The notes under the pieces are model-generated. The model saw nothing but the letters and a program-made list of their open reading frames with translations, had not been told where the DNA came from and searched no databases. 20,505 bases of DNA from CAVPEW01 sp050247895 (GTDB lineage Bacteria; Actinomycetota; Acidimicrobiia; Acidimicrobiales; VFJN01), in assembly GCA_050247895.1 (NCBI GenBank), contig JBFWTJ010000021.1, positions 1 through 20,505 of the forward strand. The letters run 5' to 3'. A program made the translations under genes and the position numbers. Positions 14,556 to 20,505 of this stretch are shown here, one piece after another; the stretch's first letter is position 1, and each line of letters opens with the position of its first letter.

Positions 14556-15317
14556 ATGACCTCGCCCCCCGCCCCCCAGCTCGACCGCCGCGTCGCCTTC
14601 ACCCGGGTCTTCAACGTGCGTGACCTGGGCGGCCTGCCCACCGCCGACGGCGCCCGGATCCGGCCCGGCCAGGCCTTCCGGGGCGACGGCGTGCACCGCC
14701 TGGCCGACGAGGACGTCGAGGTGGCCCGGAAGCTGGGCCTGCGCACGGTCCTCGACCTGCGCACCGCGGCCGAGGTCGACAAGCGCCACCGCTTCCCCGT
14801 CGCCGAGCTGGGCGTGGACTGGCACCACCTGCCCCTCATCCCCCGGCAGTGGTCCGACGACGCCTTCGCCGCCACCGACGGCGTCGAGGCGTTCCTCACC
14901 GAGCGCTACCTGCACATGCTCGACACCGGCGCGGCGTCCATCGCCCGAGCCCTGGAGCTGGTCTCCGACGGCGTGCCGGTCCTGTTCCACTGCGCCGCGG
15001 GCAAGGACCGCACGGGCGTGATGGCCGCCGTGCTGCTCGGCCTGGCCGGCGTGGCCGACGAGGTCATCGCCGAGGACTACCACCTGACCGCCCCGGCCAT
15101 GGACGCCATGATCGCCTGGCTCCGGGTCGAGTTCCCCCGCAGCAGCGACTCGATGACCGAGCAGCCGCCCGAGTACCTGGCCTGCCCGCCCGAGGCCATG
15201 CTCGGGTTCCTGGCCGGCGTGGCCGAGCGCTACGGCTCGGTCGAGGGCTACGCCCGCCACCTCGGCCTGGGCGACGAGACCCTCAGCGCCCTGCGCGACG
15301 TCCTCGTCGAGCGCTGA
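14556..15317 (+). CDS. Tyrosine-protein phosphatase (MptpB/Y_phosphatase3 family)
   Basis: A 253-residue phosphatase with the signature loop HCAAGKDRTG (145-154): nucleophile Cys146, with Lys150, Asp151 and Arg152. The K and D in the loop mark the atypical dual protein/phosphoinositide type known from Mycobacterium MptpB. The N-terminal FNVRDLGGLPTADG (19-32) and RSD-like FRGDGVHRLADEDV segments, and the C-terminal SVEGYARHLGL, are further landmarks of the family. There is no signal peptide. The physiological substrate is unknown; roles in tyrosine or phospholipid signalling are possible. ATG 14556 is supported by the -10 box eight bases upstream. It is convergent with the threonine ammonia-lyase gene, with 12 bases between the stops. 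Confidence 0.9.
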   Translation: MTSPPAPQLDRRVAFTRVFNVRDLGGLPTADGARIRPGQAFRGDGVHRLADEDVEVARKLGLRTVLDLRTAAEVDKRHRFPVAELGVDWHHLPLIPRQWSDDAFAATDGVEAFLTERYLHMLDTGAASIARALELVSDGVPVLFHCAAGKDRTGVMAAVLLGLAGVADEVIAEDYHLTAPAMDAMIAWLRVEFPRSSDSMTEQPPEYLACPPEAMLGFLAGVAERYGSVEGYARHLGLGDETLSALRDVLVER

Positions 15318-15329
15318 TCCGGCCCGGGC

Positions 15330-16703
15330 TCAGCGGGGCCCGAAGGTCACGTCGCCCCGGCGCACCGCGAACCCGGCGCCCTCGAGCGCGGCGACGACGC
15401 GGTCGAGGTGGTCGTTGCCGTAGGTCTCCAGCACGACCTCCAGCTCGGCCGAGCGGGCCGGCACGTCGAGGAACATGCGCTGGTGGACGACCTCCACGAT
15501 GTTCCCGCCGGCCTCGCCGACCACGGTGGTGACCTTCCCGAGCGTGCCCGGCACGTCGGGGACCTGGACCTGGAGCCGGGCCAGCCGGCCCCCACGGACC
15601 AGGCCCCGCATGACGATCGAGGCCAGCAGCCGGGGGTCGACGTTCCCACCCGACAGGACGACGCCGACGCGCCGGCCCCGGAACCGCTCCGGGTGCTCCC
15701 GCAGCGCGGCGATGCCGGCCGCGCCGGCGCCCTCGACCACGACCTTCTCGATCTCGAGCAGCAGGTTCACCGCGTCCTCGATCGACTCCTCCCGCACCGT
15801 CACCACCTCGTCGGCCAGCGCGGCGATGAGGCGGGTCGTCAGCCGGCCCGGGTGGGCCACGGCGATGCCGTCGGCCAGCGTCGGGCCCCCCGCGCCCGGT
15901 CCCGTCCCCGACAGGGCGTCGGCCACCGCCGACCACCGCTCGGCCTGGACACCGACCAGCAGCAGGTCGTCGCGCAGGGCGCGCCCGGCCACGGCGGCCC
16001 CGGCCAGCAGGCCCCCGCCGCCCACGGGCAGGACGAGGGCGTCGAGGTCGGGGTGGTCGGCCAGCAGCTCGAGGGCGACGGTGCCCTGCCCGGCGACGAC
16101 CGCCGGGTCGTCGAAGGGGTGGACGAAGGTCCGGCCCTCCTCGGCCACGATCCGCTCGGCCTCGGCGGTCGCCGCCGACAGGTCGTCGCCGTGCAGGACC
16201 ACCCGGGCGCCCAGGGCCCGGGTCCGCTGGACCTTCACGAACGGGGTCGTGGCCGGCATGACGATGGTGGCGTCCACGCCGAGGCGGGCCGCGTGGCGGG
16301 CCACCGCCTGGGCGTGGTTGCCGGCCGACATGGCCACGACGCCGCAGGCCCGCTCGTCGTCGGTCAGGGTGAGGAGCCGGTTCAGCGCCCCCCGCTCCTT
16401 GAACGACGCCGTGAACTGGAGGTTCTCGAACTTCACGACCACGTCGGTGCCGAGCAGCTCGGACAGCACCTGGGAGTGGGCGCTGGGGGTCCGCTCCACC
16501 GACCCGGCGATCCGGGCCGCCGCGGCCCGGACGTCGTCGAGGGTCACCTCCTGCGACGTGCCGGGGCCGTCGCCCTCCCCGGCCGCACCCGGATCGCCGG
16601 AGCTCCCGGGCGTGCCGGGCGCGCCGGGCGCGTCGGAGGTGCGGGGCTCGCCGGGGCTCCCGGGCGTGCGGGGCCCGCCGGGGCGAGGTCCGGTCCGGGT
16701 CAT
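15330..16703 (-). CDS. ilvA: Threonine ammonia-lyase with C-terminal ACT domain
   Basis: A 457-residue PLP enzyme converting threonine to 2-oxobutanoate and ammonia (serine possible). PLP-binding Lys102 lies in FTASFKERGA, SAGNHAQ (126-132) and the Gly-rich loop PVGGGGLLAG (226-235) hold substrate and phosphate, and SGGNVDP (351-357) lies at the end of the catalytic domain. Residues about 375-457 are one ACT domain (LQVQVPDVPGTLGKVTTVVG), as in the medium-length, usually catabolic or allosterically regulated form. The first 52 residues are an unusual Pro-Gly-x rich extension outside the family. ATG 16703 overlaps the upstream gene's stop by ATGA. GTG 16547 (residue 53) would give the usual length, but its AGGAGG runs straight into the GTG, so that start is less likely. 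Confidence 0.9.
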   Translation of the reverse strand: MTRTGPRPGGPRTPGSPGEPRTSDAPGAPGTPGSSGDPGAAGEGDGPGTSQEVTLDDVRAAAARIAGSVERTPSAHSQVLSELLGTDVVVKFENLQFTASFKERGALNRLLTLTDDERACGVVAMSAGNHAQAVARHAARLGVDATIVMPATTPFVKVQRTRALGARVVLHGDDLSAATAEAERIVAEEGRTFVHPFDDPAVVAGQGTVALELLADHPDLDALVLPVGGGGLLAGAAVAGRALRDDLLLVGVQAERWSAVADALSGTGPGAGGPTLADGIAVAHPGRLTTRLIAALADEVVTVREESIEDAVNLLLEIEKVVVEGAGAAGIAALREHPERFRGRRVGVVLSGGNVDPRLLASIVMRGLVRGGRLARLQVQVPDVPGTLGKVTTVVGEAGGNIVEVVHQRMFLDVPARSAELEVVLETYGNDHLDRVVAALEGAGFAVRRGDVTFGPR

Positions 16704-17860
16704 GCCGGCCACGCTGCCACACGTCCGATCGTGGCGTCGGCCAGCACGGCGGGGTCGGGCACCACGCCGGTCCCCGGCCCCGTGGGCACCACGAGTCCCA
16801 CCGGGTCCGGGCTGCCGACGGGGTCGTCGGCGTCGGCGGGTCGGCCGACGAGGTCGGGGGCGAACCAACCCCGTGGGTCGAAGTCACCCGGCGCGGTGAT
16901 GCCGGGCAGGGCGGCCACGGCCAGGTTGGCCGCCCGGCCCAGCCCGGTCTCGAACATGCCGCCGACCCACACCCCCAGCCCGGCCTCCACCGCCCGGTCG
17001 TGCAGGCGCCGGGCCGCGACCCAGCCCCCGACCCGCCCCGGCTTGAGGCACAGCACCCGGCACGCACCCAGGGCCAGGGCCGACGCCAGCGTCCCGGGCG
17101 AGGTGATCGACTCGTCCAGGCACAGGGGCGTGGCCAGCTCGCGGGCCAGGGCGCCGTGGGCGACCAGGTCGTCGGGGCCGAAGGGCTGCTCCAGGCAGGC
17201 CAGGCCGAGCTCGTCGAGCGCCCGCAGCTCGGCCCGGTGGGCCTCGTCGGCCGGGTCGAAGCCGCCGTTGGCGTCGGCCTGGAGGACCAGCGCCGGGTGG
17301 GCCGCCCGGATCGCGGCGAGCGCGGCCGTGCGCCCGGGGGCGACCTTGCACCGCACCCGGGCCGCGCCGAGGCGTACGACCTCGGCCACCTCGGCCACCA
17401 GCGCGTCGAGGTCGTCGGCCATCCCGACCGTCGCCCCGGCCGGGACCGTGGCCGCCGTCGCACCGATCCAGCCGGCCAGGCTCCGCCCGGCGGCGCGCAG
17501 CTGGGCGTCGAGCACGGCCAGCTCCAGCGCGGCCCGTGCCATCCGGTGGCCCCTGACCCCGTCCAGGGCCGGTCCCAGCGAGGAGGTCGCGTCGGCCCGT
17601 GCCGACGGGATGCGGGGGATCAGGTGGTCGGCCAGCACCAGGGCCGCGCCGGCGGCGAACTCGGGCCCGTAGGTCGGCTCGGGCTCGGCCACGCACTCGG
17701 CCCAACCCTCGGCCTGGTCGGCCACGACGTGCACCAGCAGCACGTCGCGCCCGCTGCGCACGCCCCGGCTGGTGGCCACCGGGCGGGCCAGCGCCAGGCG
17801 AGCCGTGACCAGCTCGACGTGGCGCAGGTCGACCGGGGGGAGGGGTTCGAGGGCCGGCAC
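16700..17860 (-). CDS. Mandelate-racemase/enolase-superfamily enzyme, NSAR/o-succinylbenzoate synthase type
   Basis: A 386-residue enolase-superfamily protein. The capping-domain motif GWAECVAEPEPTYGPEF (52-68) and the C-terminal GGMFETGLGRAANLAVAALP (300-319) are typical of the o-succinylbenzoate synthase/N-succinylamino acid racemase group. Metal ligands are Asp196 (QADANGG), Glu224 (CLEQPF) and Asp249 (CLDESI). Catalytic lysines are Lys172 and Lys273 (CLKPGRVGG); the usual KxK is RCK here, so only the second lysine of that pair is kept. It could make menaquinone precursor (MenC) or racemise N-acylated amino acids. The 4-base overlap with threonine ammonia-lyase, and no other men genes in view, favour amino-acid metabolism. 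GTG 17860 is chosen because a TACCCT box (17873-17868) sits 7 bases upstream; GTG 17878 would lie upstream of that box. Confidence 0.85.
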   Translation of the reverse strand: MPALEPLPPVDLRHVELVTARLALARPVATSRGVRSGRDVLLVHVVADQAEGWAECVAEPEPTYGPEFAAGAALVLADHLIPRIPSARADATSSLGPALDGVRGHRMARAALELAVLDAQLRAAGRSLAGWIGATAATVPAGATVGMADDLDALVAEVAEVVRLGAARVRCKVAPGRTAALAAIRAAHPALVLQADANGGFDPADEAHRAELRALDELGLACLEQPFGPDDLVAHGALARELATPLCLDESITSPGTLASALALGACRVLCLKPGRVGGWVAARRLHDRAVEAGLGVWVGGMFETGLGRAANLAVAALPGITAPGDFDPRGWFAPDLVGRPADADDPVGSPDPVGLVVPTGPGTGVVPDPAVLADATIGRVAAWPA

Positions 17861-17867
17861 GCCCCGC

Positions 17868-17873
17868 AGGGTA
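17868..17873 (-). promoter_or_regulatory. -10 box, probable leaderless start of the NSAR/OSBS-type gene
   Basis: Read on the minus strand, TACCCT lies 7 bases before GTG 17860, and no ribosome binding site is seen. It decides the start over GTG 17878. Confidence 0.45.
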
Positions 17874-17875
17874 GG

Positions 17876-17908
17876 CACCGCGCCGGCGGGGGACCGGCCG
17901 GCGCGGTG
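17876..17908. promoter_or_regulatory. 12-bp perfect inverted repeat between divergent promoters
   Basis: CACCGCGCCGGC (17876-17887) and GCCGGCGCGGTG (17897-17908) are exact reverse complements with a 9-base spacer. They sit between the two opposed -10 boxes at 17868-17873 and 17920-17925, where an operator for a dimeric regulator would be expected. With such G+C content a hairpin of no regulatory meaning remains possible. Confidence 0.45.
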
Positions 17909-17919
17909 GGACCCCTCGG

Positions 17920-17925
17920 TAGCCT
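17920..17925 (+). promoter_or_regulatory. -10 box, probable leaderless start of methionine aminopeptidase
   Basis: TAGCCT lies 6 bases before GTG 17932. No ribosome binding site precedes either the GTG or the in-frame ATG at 17941, which supports GTG 17932 as the transcript's first codon. Confidence 0.5.
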
Positions 17926-17931
17926 GGGTCC

Positions 17932-18885
17932 GTGACCGTCATGACCGAGGTGGGCACCCTCAAGGCCAACGACCCCTGCTTCTGCGGCAGCGGCAAGAAG
18001 TTCAAGCGCTGCCACAAGGACAGCTTCGACCACGTCCGCCCCGGTCGGCTCAGCGCGCCGCGCACCGTGCCCGAGGGCATCGAGCGCCCGCCCTACGCCG
18101 ACGTCGAGGGCGGCGTGCCCCCCGAGCTCGACGAGCCCGACGTGCAGCCCCCCGAGGTGATCGAGGCCATGCGGCGGGCCGGGCGCGTGGCGGCCGAGGT
18201 GCTGGCCGAGACCGGGGCCGCCGTCCGCCCCGGGATCACCACCGACGAGCTGGACCGGATCTGCCACGAGGCCTGCCTGGCCCGGGACGCCTACCCGAGC
18301 CCGCTCGGCTACCGGGGCTACCCCAAGTCGCTGTGCACCTCGGTCAACGAGGTCATCTGCCACGGGATCCCCGACAGCCGGGCCCTGCTCGACGGCGACA
18401 TCGTCAACCTCGACGTCACCACCTACGTCGGGGGCGTCCACGGCGACACCAACGCCACCTTCCTCGTGGGCTCGGTCGACCCCGAGAGCCGCCGGCTGGT
18501 CCGGGTCACCCGCGAGTGCCTGGAGCGGGGCATCGAGGCCGTCGGACCCGGCGTCCCCTTCAACGCCATCGGCCGGGCCATCCAGGTCCACGCCGAGGAC
18601 AACGGGTTCGGGGTGGTCCGGGCGTTCGTCGGCCACGGGATCGGCCGCCAGTTCCACTCCGGCCTGCACGTCCCCCACTACTACGTGCCGTCGCTGACCA
18701 TGCCCATGGAACCGGGCACCACCTTCACCATCGAGCCGATGATCACCGCCGGCTCGTGGCAGCACCGCCTGTGGGACGACCAGTGGACGGCGGTGACCTC
18801 CGACCTGCGCCGCACGGCCCAGTTCGAGCACACGATCCTGGTCACCGACGACGGCGCCGAGGTCCTCACCGCCCTGCCGGGCTGA
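17932..18885 (+). CDS. map: Type I methionine aminopeptidase with N-terminal SEC-C zinc motif
   Basis: A 317-residue cytoplasmic enzyme removing the initiator methionine. Residues 13-28 (NDPCFCGSGKKFKRCH) are a SEC-C zinc-binding motif, as in SecA tails and MetAP1c enzymes, and may dock the enzyme to the ribosome. The catalytic domain (about 70-315) has all five metal ligands: Asp161, Asp172 (VHGDTNATF), His235 (VGHGIG), Glu268 (TIEPM) and Glu299 (QFEHT), plus His144 in VICHGIPD. Length and motif order are normal for the SEC-C class. It is divergent from the NSAR/OSBS-type gene and convergent with the DNA glycosylase gene (18 bases between stops), so it is probably transcribed alone. Confidence 0.96.
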   Translation: MTVMTEVGTLKANDPCFCGSGKKFKRCHKDSFDHVRPGRLSAPRTVPEGIERPPYADVEGGVPPELDEPDVQPPEVIEAMRRAGRVAAEVLAETGAAVRPGITTDELDRICHEACLARDAYPSPLGYRGYPKSLCTSVNEVICHGIPDSRALLDGDIVNLDVTTYVGGVHGDTNATFLVGSVDPESRRLVRVTRECLERGIEAVGPGVPFNAIGRAIQVHAEDNGFGVVRAFVGHGIGRQFHSGLHVPHYYVPSLTMPMEPGTTFTIEPMITAGSWQHRLWDDQWTAVTSDLRRTAQFEHTILVTDDGAEVLTALPG

Positions 18886-18903
18886 GCCGGGGCCCAGGCC
18901 CGG

Positions 18904-20121
18904 TCAGAGGGCGCGGGCCAGCGAGGGGGCCAGGTCGCCCGAGCGCTCCACGGCGAGGTCGTCCAGGCCGAGGAAGCCGGCCAGCTCGCCCAGCCGCCGG
19001 GCCAGCCCGGCCACCACCTCGTCCCGGTCCGCGCCCGGCTCGCCGTGGGCCGAGCGGACCCGCAGCACCCCGGCCCGGCGGTCGGCCTTGAGGTCGACCC
19101 GGGCCACCAGCGCCTCGCCGGACAGGAACGGCAGCACGTAGTAGCCGTGGACCCGCTTGGCCGCCGGGACGTAGATCTCCACCCGGTAGCGGAAGCCGAA
19201 GAGGCGTTCGGTGCGCTCCCGGGCCCAGACCAGCGAGTCGAACGGCGACAGGAGCGCCTCGGCCGCGACCCGGCGGGGGAGGGCGGCCTCGGGGTGCAGG
19301 TAGGCCGGCTGCCGCCAGCCCTCGACCTGCACGCGGCGCAGGCGACCCTCGGCCACCAGCGCGTCGAGCAGCGGTCGGGCCACCGGCGCGCCGAGCCGGT
19401 GGTAGTCGGCCAGGTCCCGAGCCGTGCCCACACCGTGGCTGCGGGCGGCCCGCACCAGCAGCTCCCGCTGGGCCTCCTCCTCGGTCGGGGTGGGCGCGGC
19501 GGACACCGGCGCGGGCAGGAGCTGCTCGGGAGCCAGGTAGGAGCGCTCGAAGGTGACCGGGTTGCGGACCGCGGCGACCTCGCCGGTCCAGAACAGCCAC
19601 TCGACCGCCTTCTTGGCGTCGCTCCAGCCCCACATCGAGTCCCGGGCCCGCACGTGGTGCTCGGCCAGGTGGTCGAGCTCGCCCAGCGCGACCGGCCCCC
19701 GGGCCCGGACCGCGGCGAGCACCTCGGCCACCAGCTCGGGCCGGTCGCGGGCGATGCGGACCATCCCGCCCCAGGCGTCGCCCCGGGCCATCCGCCAGCG
19801 CAGCAGCGGCTGGGTCGCCGCCGGCATGAGCGAGGCCTCGTGGCCCCAGTACTCGAAGACCTCGGCCGGGCCCCGCCGGGGCCACAGCCACCGGCCCAGC
19901 GCGGCCCGGTCGTAGGGCCCCAGCCGGGCCAGGAAGGCCAGCTCGTGGGCCCGGGTGACCACGTTGACCGAGTCGACCTGGACGACCCCGACCCGGTCCA
20001 GGACCCGGCGGAAGTGGCGCCGGTCGGGCGCCCCGGTCGGGCGCCGGTCGGCCAGGCCCTGCGCGGCGAGCGCGATCCGGCGGGCCTCGTCGAGGCGCAA
20101 CGTCTCGGACCGCAGCGGCAT
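18904..20121 (-). CDS. Winged-helix DNA glycosylase, YcaQ/AlkX-like (HTH_42 family)
   Basis: A 405-residue protein of the HTH_42 (AlkZ/YcaQ) family, length close to E. coli YcaQ. VVQVDSVNVVTRAHELAFLARLGPY (46-70; only part quoted as motif) holds the Q-x-D catalytic motif as Gln48 and Asp50, and EYWGHEASLMP lies downstream as in the family. Winged-helix repeats fill the middle (GVGTARDLADYHRLGAP), and the end carries VHGYYVLPFL and VDLKADR. Family members remove alkylated purines or unhook interstrand crosslinks; the YcaQ branch acts on crosslinks, and the QVD triad plus length favour that branch (inference). ATG 20121 is preceded by a TAGGGT box 8 bases upstream and no ribosome binding site. 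It stands alone, convergent with map and divergent from the ferredoxin gene. Confidence 0.85.
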   Translation of the reverse strand: MPLRSETLRLDEARRIALAAQGLADRRPTGAPDRRHFRRVLDRVGVVQVDSVNVVTRAHELAFLARLGPYDRAALGRWLWPRRGPAEVFEYWGHEASLMPAATQPLLRWRMARGDAWGGMVRIARDRPELVAEVLAAVRARGPVALGELDHLAEHHVRARDSMWGWSDAKKAVEWLFWTGEVAAVRNPVTFERSYLAPEQLLPAPVSAAPTPTEEEAQRELLVRAARSHGVGTARDLADYHRLGAPVARPLLDALVAEGRLRRVQVEGWRQPAYLHPEAALPRRVAAEALLSPFDSLVWARERTERLFGFRYRVEIYVPAAKRVHGYYVLPFLSGEALVARVDLKADRRAGVLRVRSAHGEPGADRDEVVAGLARRLGELAGFLGLDDLAVERSGDLAPSLARAL

Positions 20122-20129
20122 CGGCGCCC

Positions 20130-20135
20130 ACCCTA
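20130..20135 (-). promoter_or_regulatory. -10 box, probable leaderless start of the DNA glycosylase
   Basis: On the minus strand TAGGGT (20135-20130) is followed 8 bases later by ATG 20121, with no ribosome binding site. An upstream in-frame start at 20223 would add 34 residues not expected for the family. Confidence 0.5.
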
Positions 20136-20188
20136 GCGAACGCCTGTTCGGCAGCGGGGCCGGGCTCCCCGCGCCGGCCCCGCTGGGA

Positions 20189-20231
20189 TAGCTTCCGCGG
20201 GCCGGGCGACGGGACCGGACCACGAGGGGAG
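20189..20231 (+). promoter_or_regulatory. Possible -10 box and ribosome binding site of the ferredoxin operon
   Basis: TAGCTT (20189-20194) is a possible -10, without a visible -35. GAGGGGAG (20224-20231) is a strong ribosome binding site 6 bases before ATG 20238. Unlike its neighbours, this gene has a proper leader. Confidence 0.45.
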
Positions 20232-20237
20232 CCTGCC

Positions 20238-20429
20238 ATGCGAGTCGTCGTCGACTTCGACCTGTGCGAGAGCAACGCGCTGTGCATGGCCGCGGCGCCC
20301 GACGTGTTCGAGGTGCGCGACGACGACTTCCTCTACGTGCTGGTGGAGGAGCCGCCCGAGGAGCGCCGCGCCGCGGTGAAGGAGGCGGCCCGGCGCTGTC
20401 CCAAGCAGGCCATCACGGTCGAGGGCTGA
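20238..20429 (+). CDS. 3Fe-4S ferredoxin of the cytochrome P450-associated type
   Basis: A 63-residue electron carrier. Cysteines are at positions 10, 16 and 54 in the pattern C-x5-C ... C-P (CESNALC and RRCPKQAI), the ligands of a single 3Fe-4S cluster. The residue in the place of the missing fourth cysteine is Asn13. MAAAPDVFEV (17-26) and the C-terminal CPKQAITVEG are characteristic of actinobacterial ferredoxins that feed cytochrome P450s. It would take electrons from the reductase encoded 9 bases downstream. No P450 gene is in view; one may lie beyond the right edge. Confidence 0.93.
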   Translation: MRVVVDFDLCESNALCMAAAPDVFEVRDDDFLYVLVEEPPEERRAAVKEAARRCPKQAITVEG

Positions 20430-20438
20430 CGCCCCATC

Positions 20439-20505
20439 GTGGCCCTGGACCGCATCGTCGTCGTCGGCGCGTCGCTGGCCGGGTTCCGGGCCGCCGAGGA
20501 GCTGC
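20439..20505 (+). CDS. FAD-dependent ferredoxin reductase, N-terminal fragment
   Basis: Only 22 codons are present before the window edge (GTG 20439, VALDRIVVVGASLAGFRAAEEL). They show the FAD-binding Rossmann start: hydrophobic strand, then G-A-S-L-A-G and Ala-rich helix, as in NAD(P)H:ferredoxin reductases of P450 and Rieske systems. The gene begins 9 bases after the ferredoxin stop, so the two form an operon. Assignment beyond an FAD/NAD-binding oxidoreductase rests on this pairing. Confidence 0.75.
   Translation, partial: MALDRIVVVGASLAGFRAAEEL

Noticed and set aside
15408..17672. Long plus-strand open frame opposite the threonine ammonia-lyase and racemase genes
   Set aside because: No recognisable motifs, and both minus-strand genes have intact active-site residues.

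Overview
The window is very G+C-rich, densely packed DNA with GTG starts, ATGA/GTGA gene overlaps and several TANNNT -10 boxes placed directly before start codons. Together with the protein families present (SEC-C methionine aminopeptidase, P450-type 3Fe-4S ferredoxin, fused LivM-LivG, acidic actinobacterial lipoproteins) this points to a high-GC actinobacterium, possibly Acidimicrobiia. The class-level guess is inference. A run of 10 Ns inside a tandem repeat suggests a draft or metagenome assembly.

Left part (1-13429) reads as one catabolic/uptake module. At the left edge a truncated minus-strand gene faces an acyl-CoA dehydrogenase. The dehydrogenase is coupled to three crotonase-family genes: an NTF2-like/crotonase fusion, a normal-looking crotonase, and a shortened one without the catalytic glutamates. 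Then come two tandem, closely related lipoprotein substrate-binding proteins of the branched-chain amino acid (HAAT/Liv) type, each with its own promoter. A perfect 16-bp hairpin and a long array of the heptamer CGGGAGC follow. Converging on the array from the other side is a minus-strand operon: livH, fused livM-livG, livF, an alpha/beta hydrolase and a VOC-family protein. Divergent from livH is an ANL-family CoA ligase.

Four intergenic regions of this module (84-98, 3652-3666, 5039-5053, 11817-11831) carry variants of one 15-bp dyad, TnACGT-N3-ACGTnA, overlapping predicted promoter elements. I infer a shared regulon: import of a carboxylate by a Liv-type transporter, activation to a CoA thioester, then oxidation and hydration. 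A TetR-family gene (13442-14029) lies beside the ligase and is the obvious candidate regulator. The substrate cannot be read from the sequence.

Right part (13442-20505) is a mix of small units: TetR regulator, PaaI-like thioesterase, tyrosine phosphatase, a mandelate-racemase-superfamily enzyme (NSAR/OSBS type) overlapping a threonine ammonia-lyase, SEC-C methionine aminopeptidase, a YcaQ/AlkX-type DNA glycosylase, a 3Fe-4S ferredoxin and the start of its likely FAD-dependent reductase, cut by the window edge. Several of these genes appear to be leaderless, unlike the genes of the left part, which have strong G-rich ribosome binding sites.
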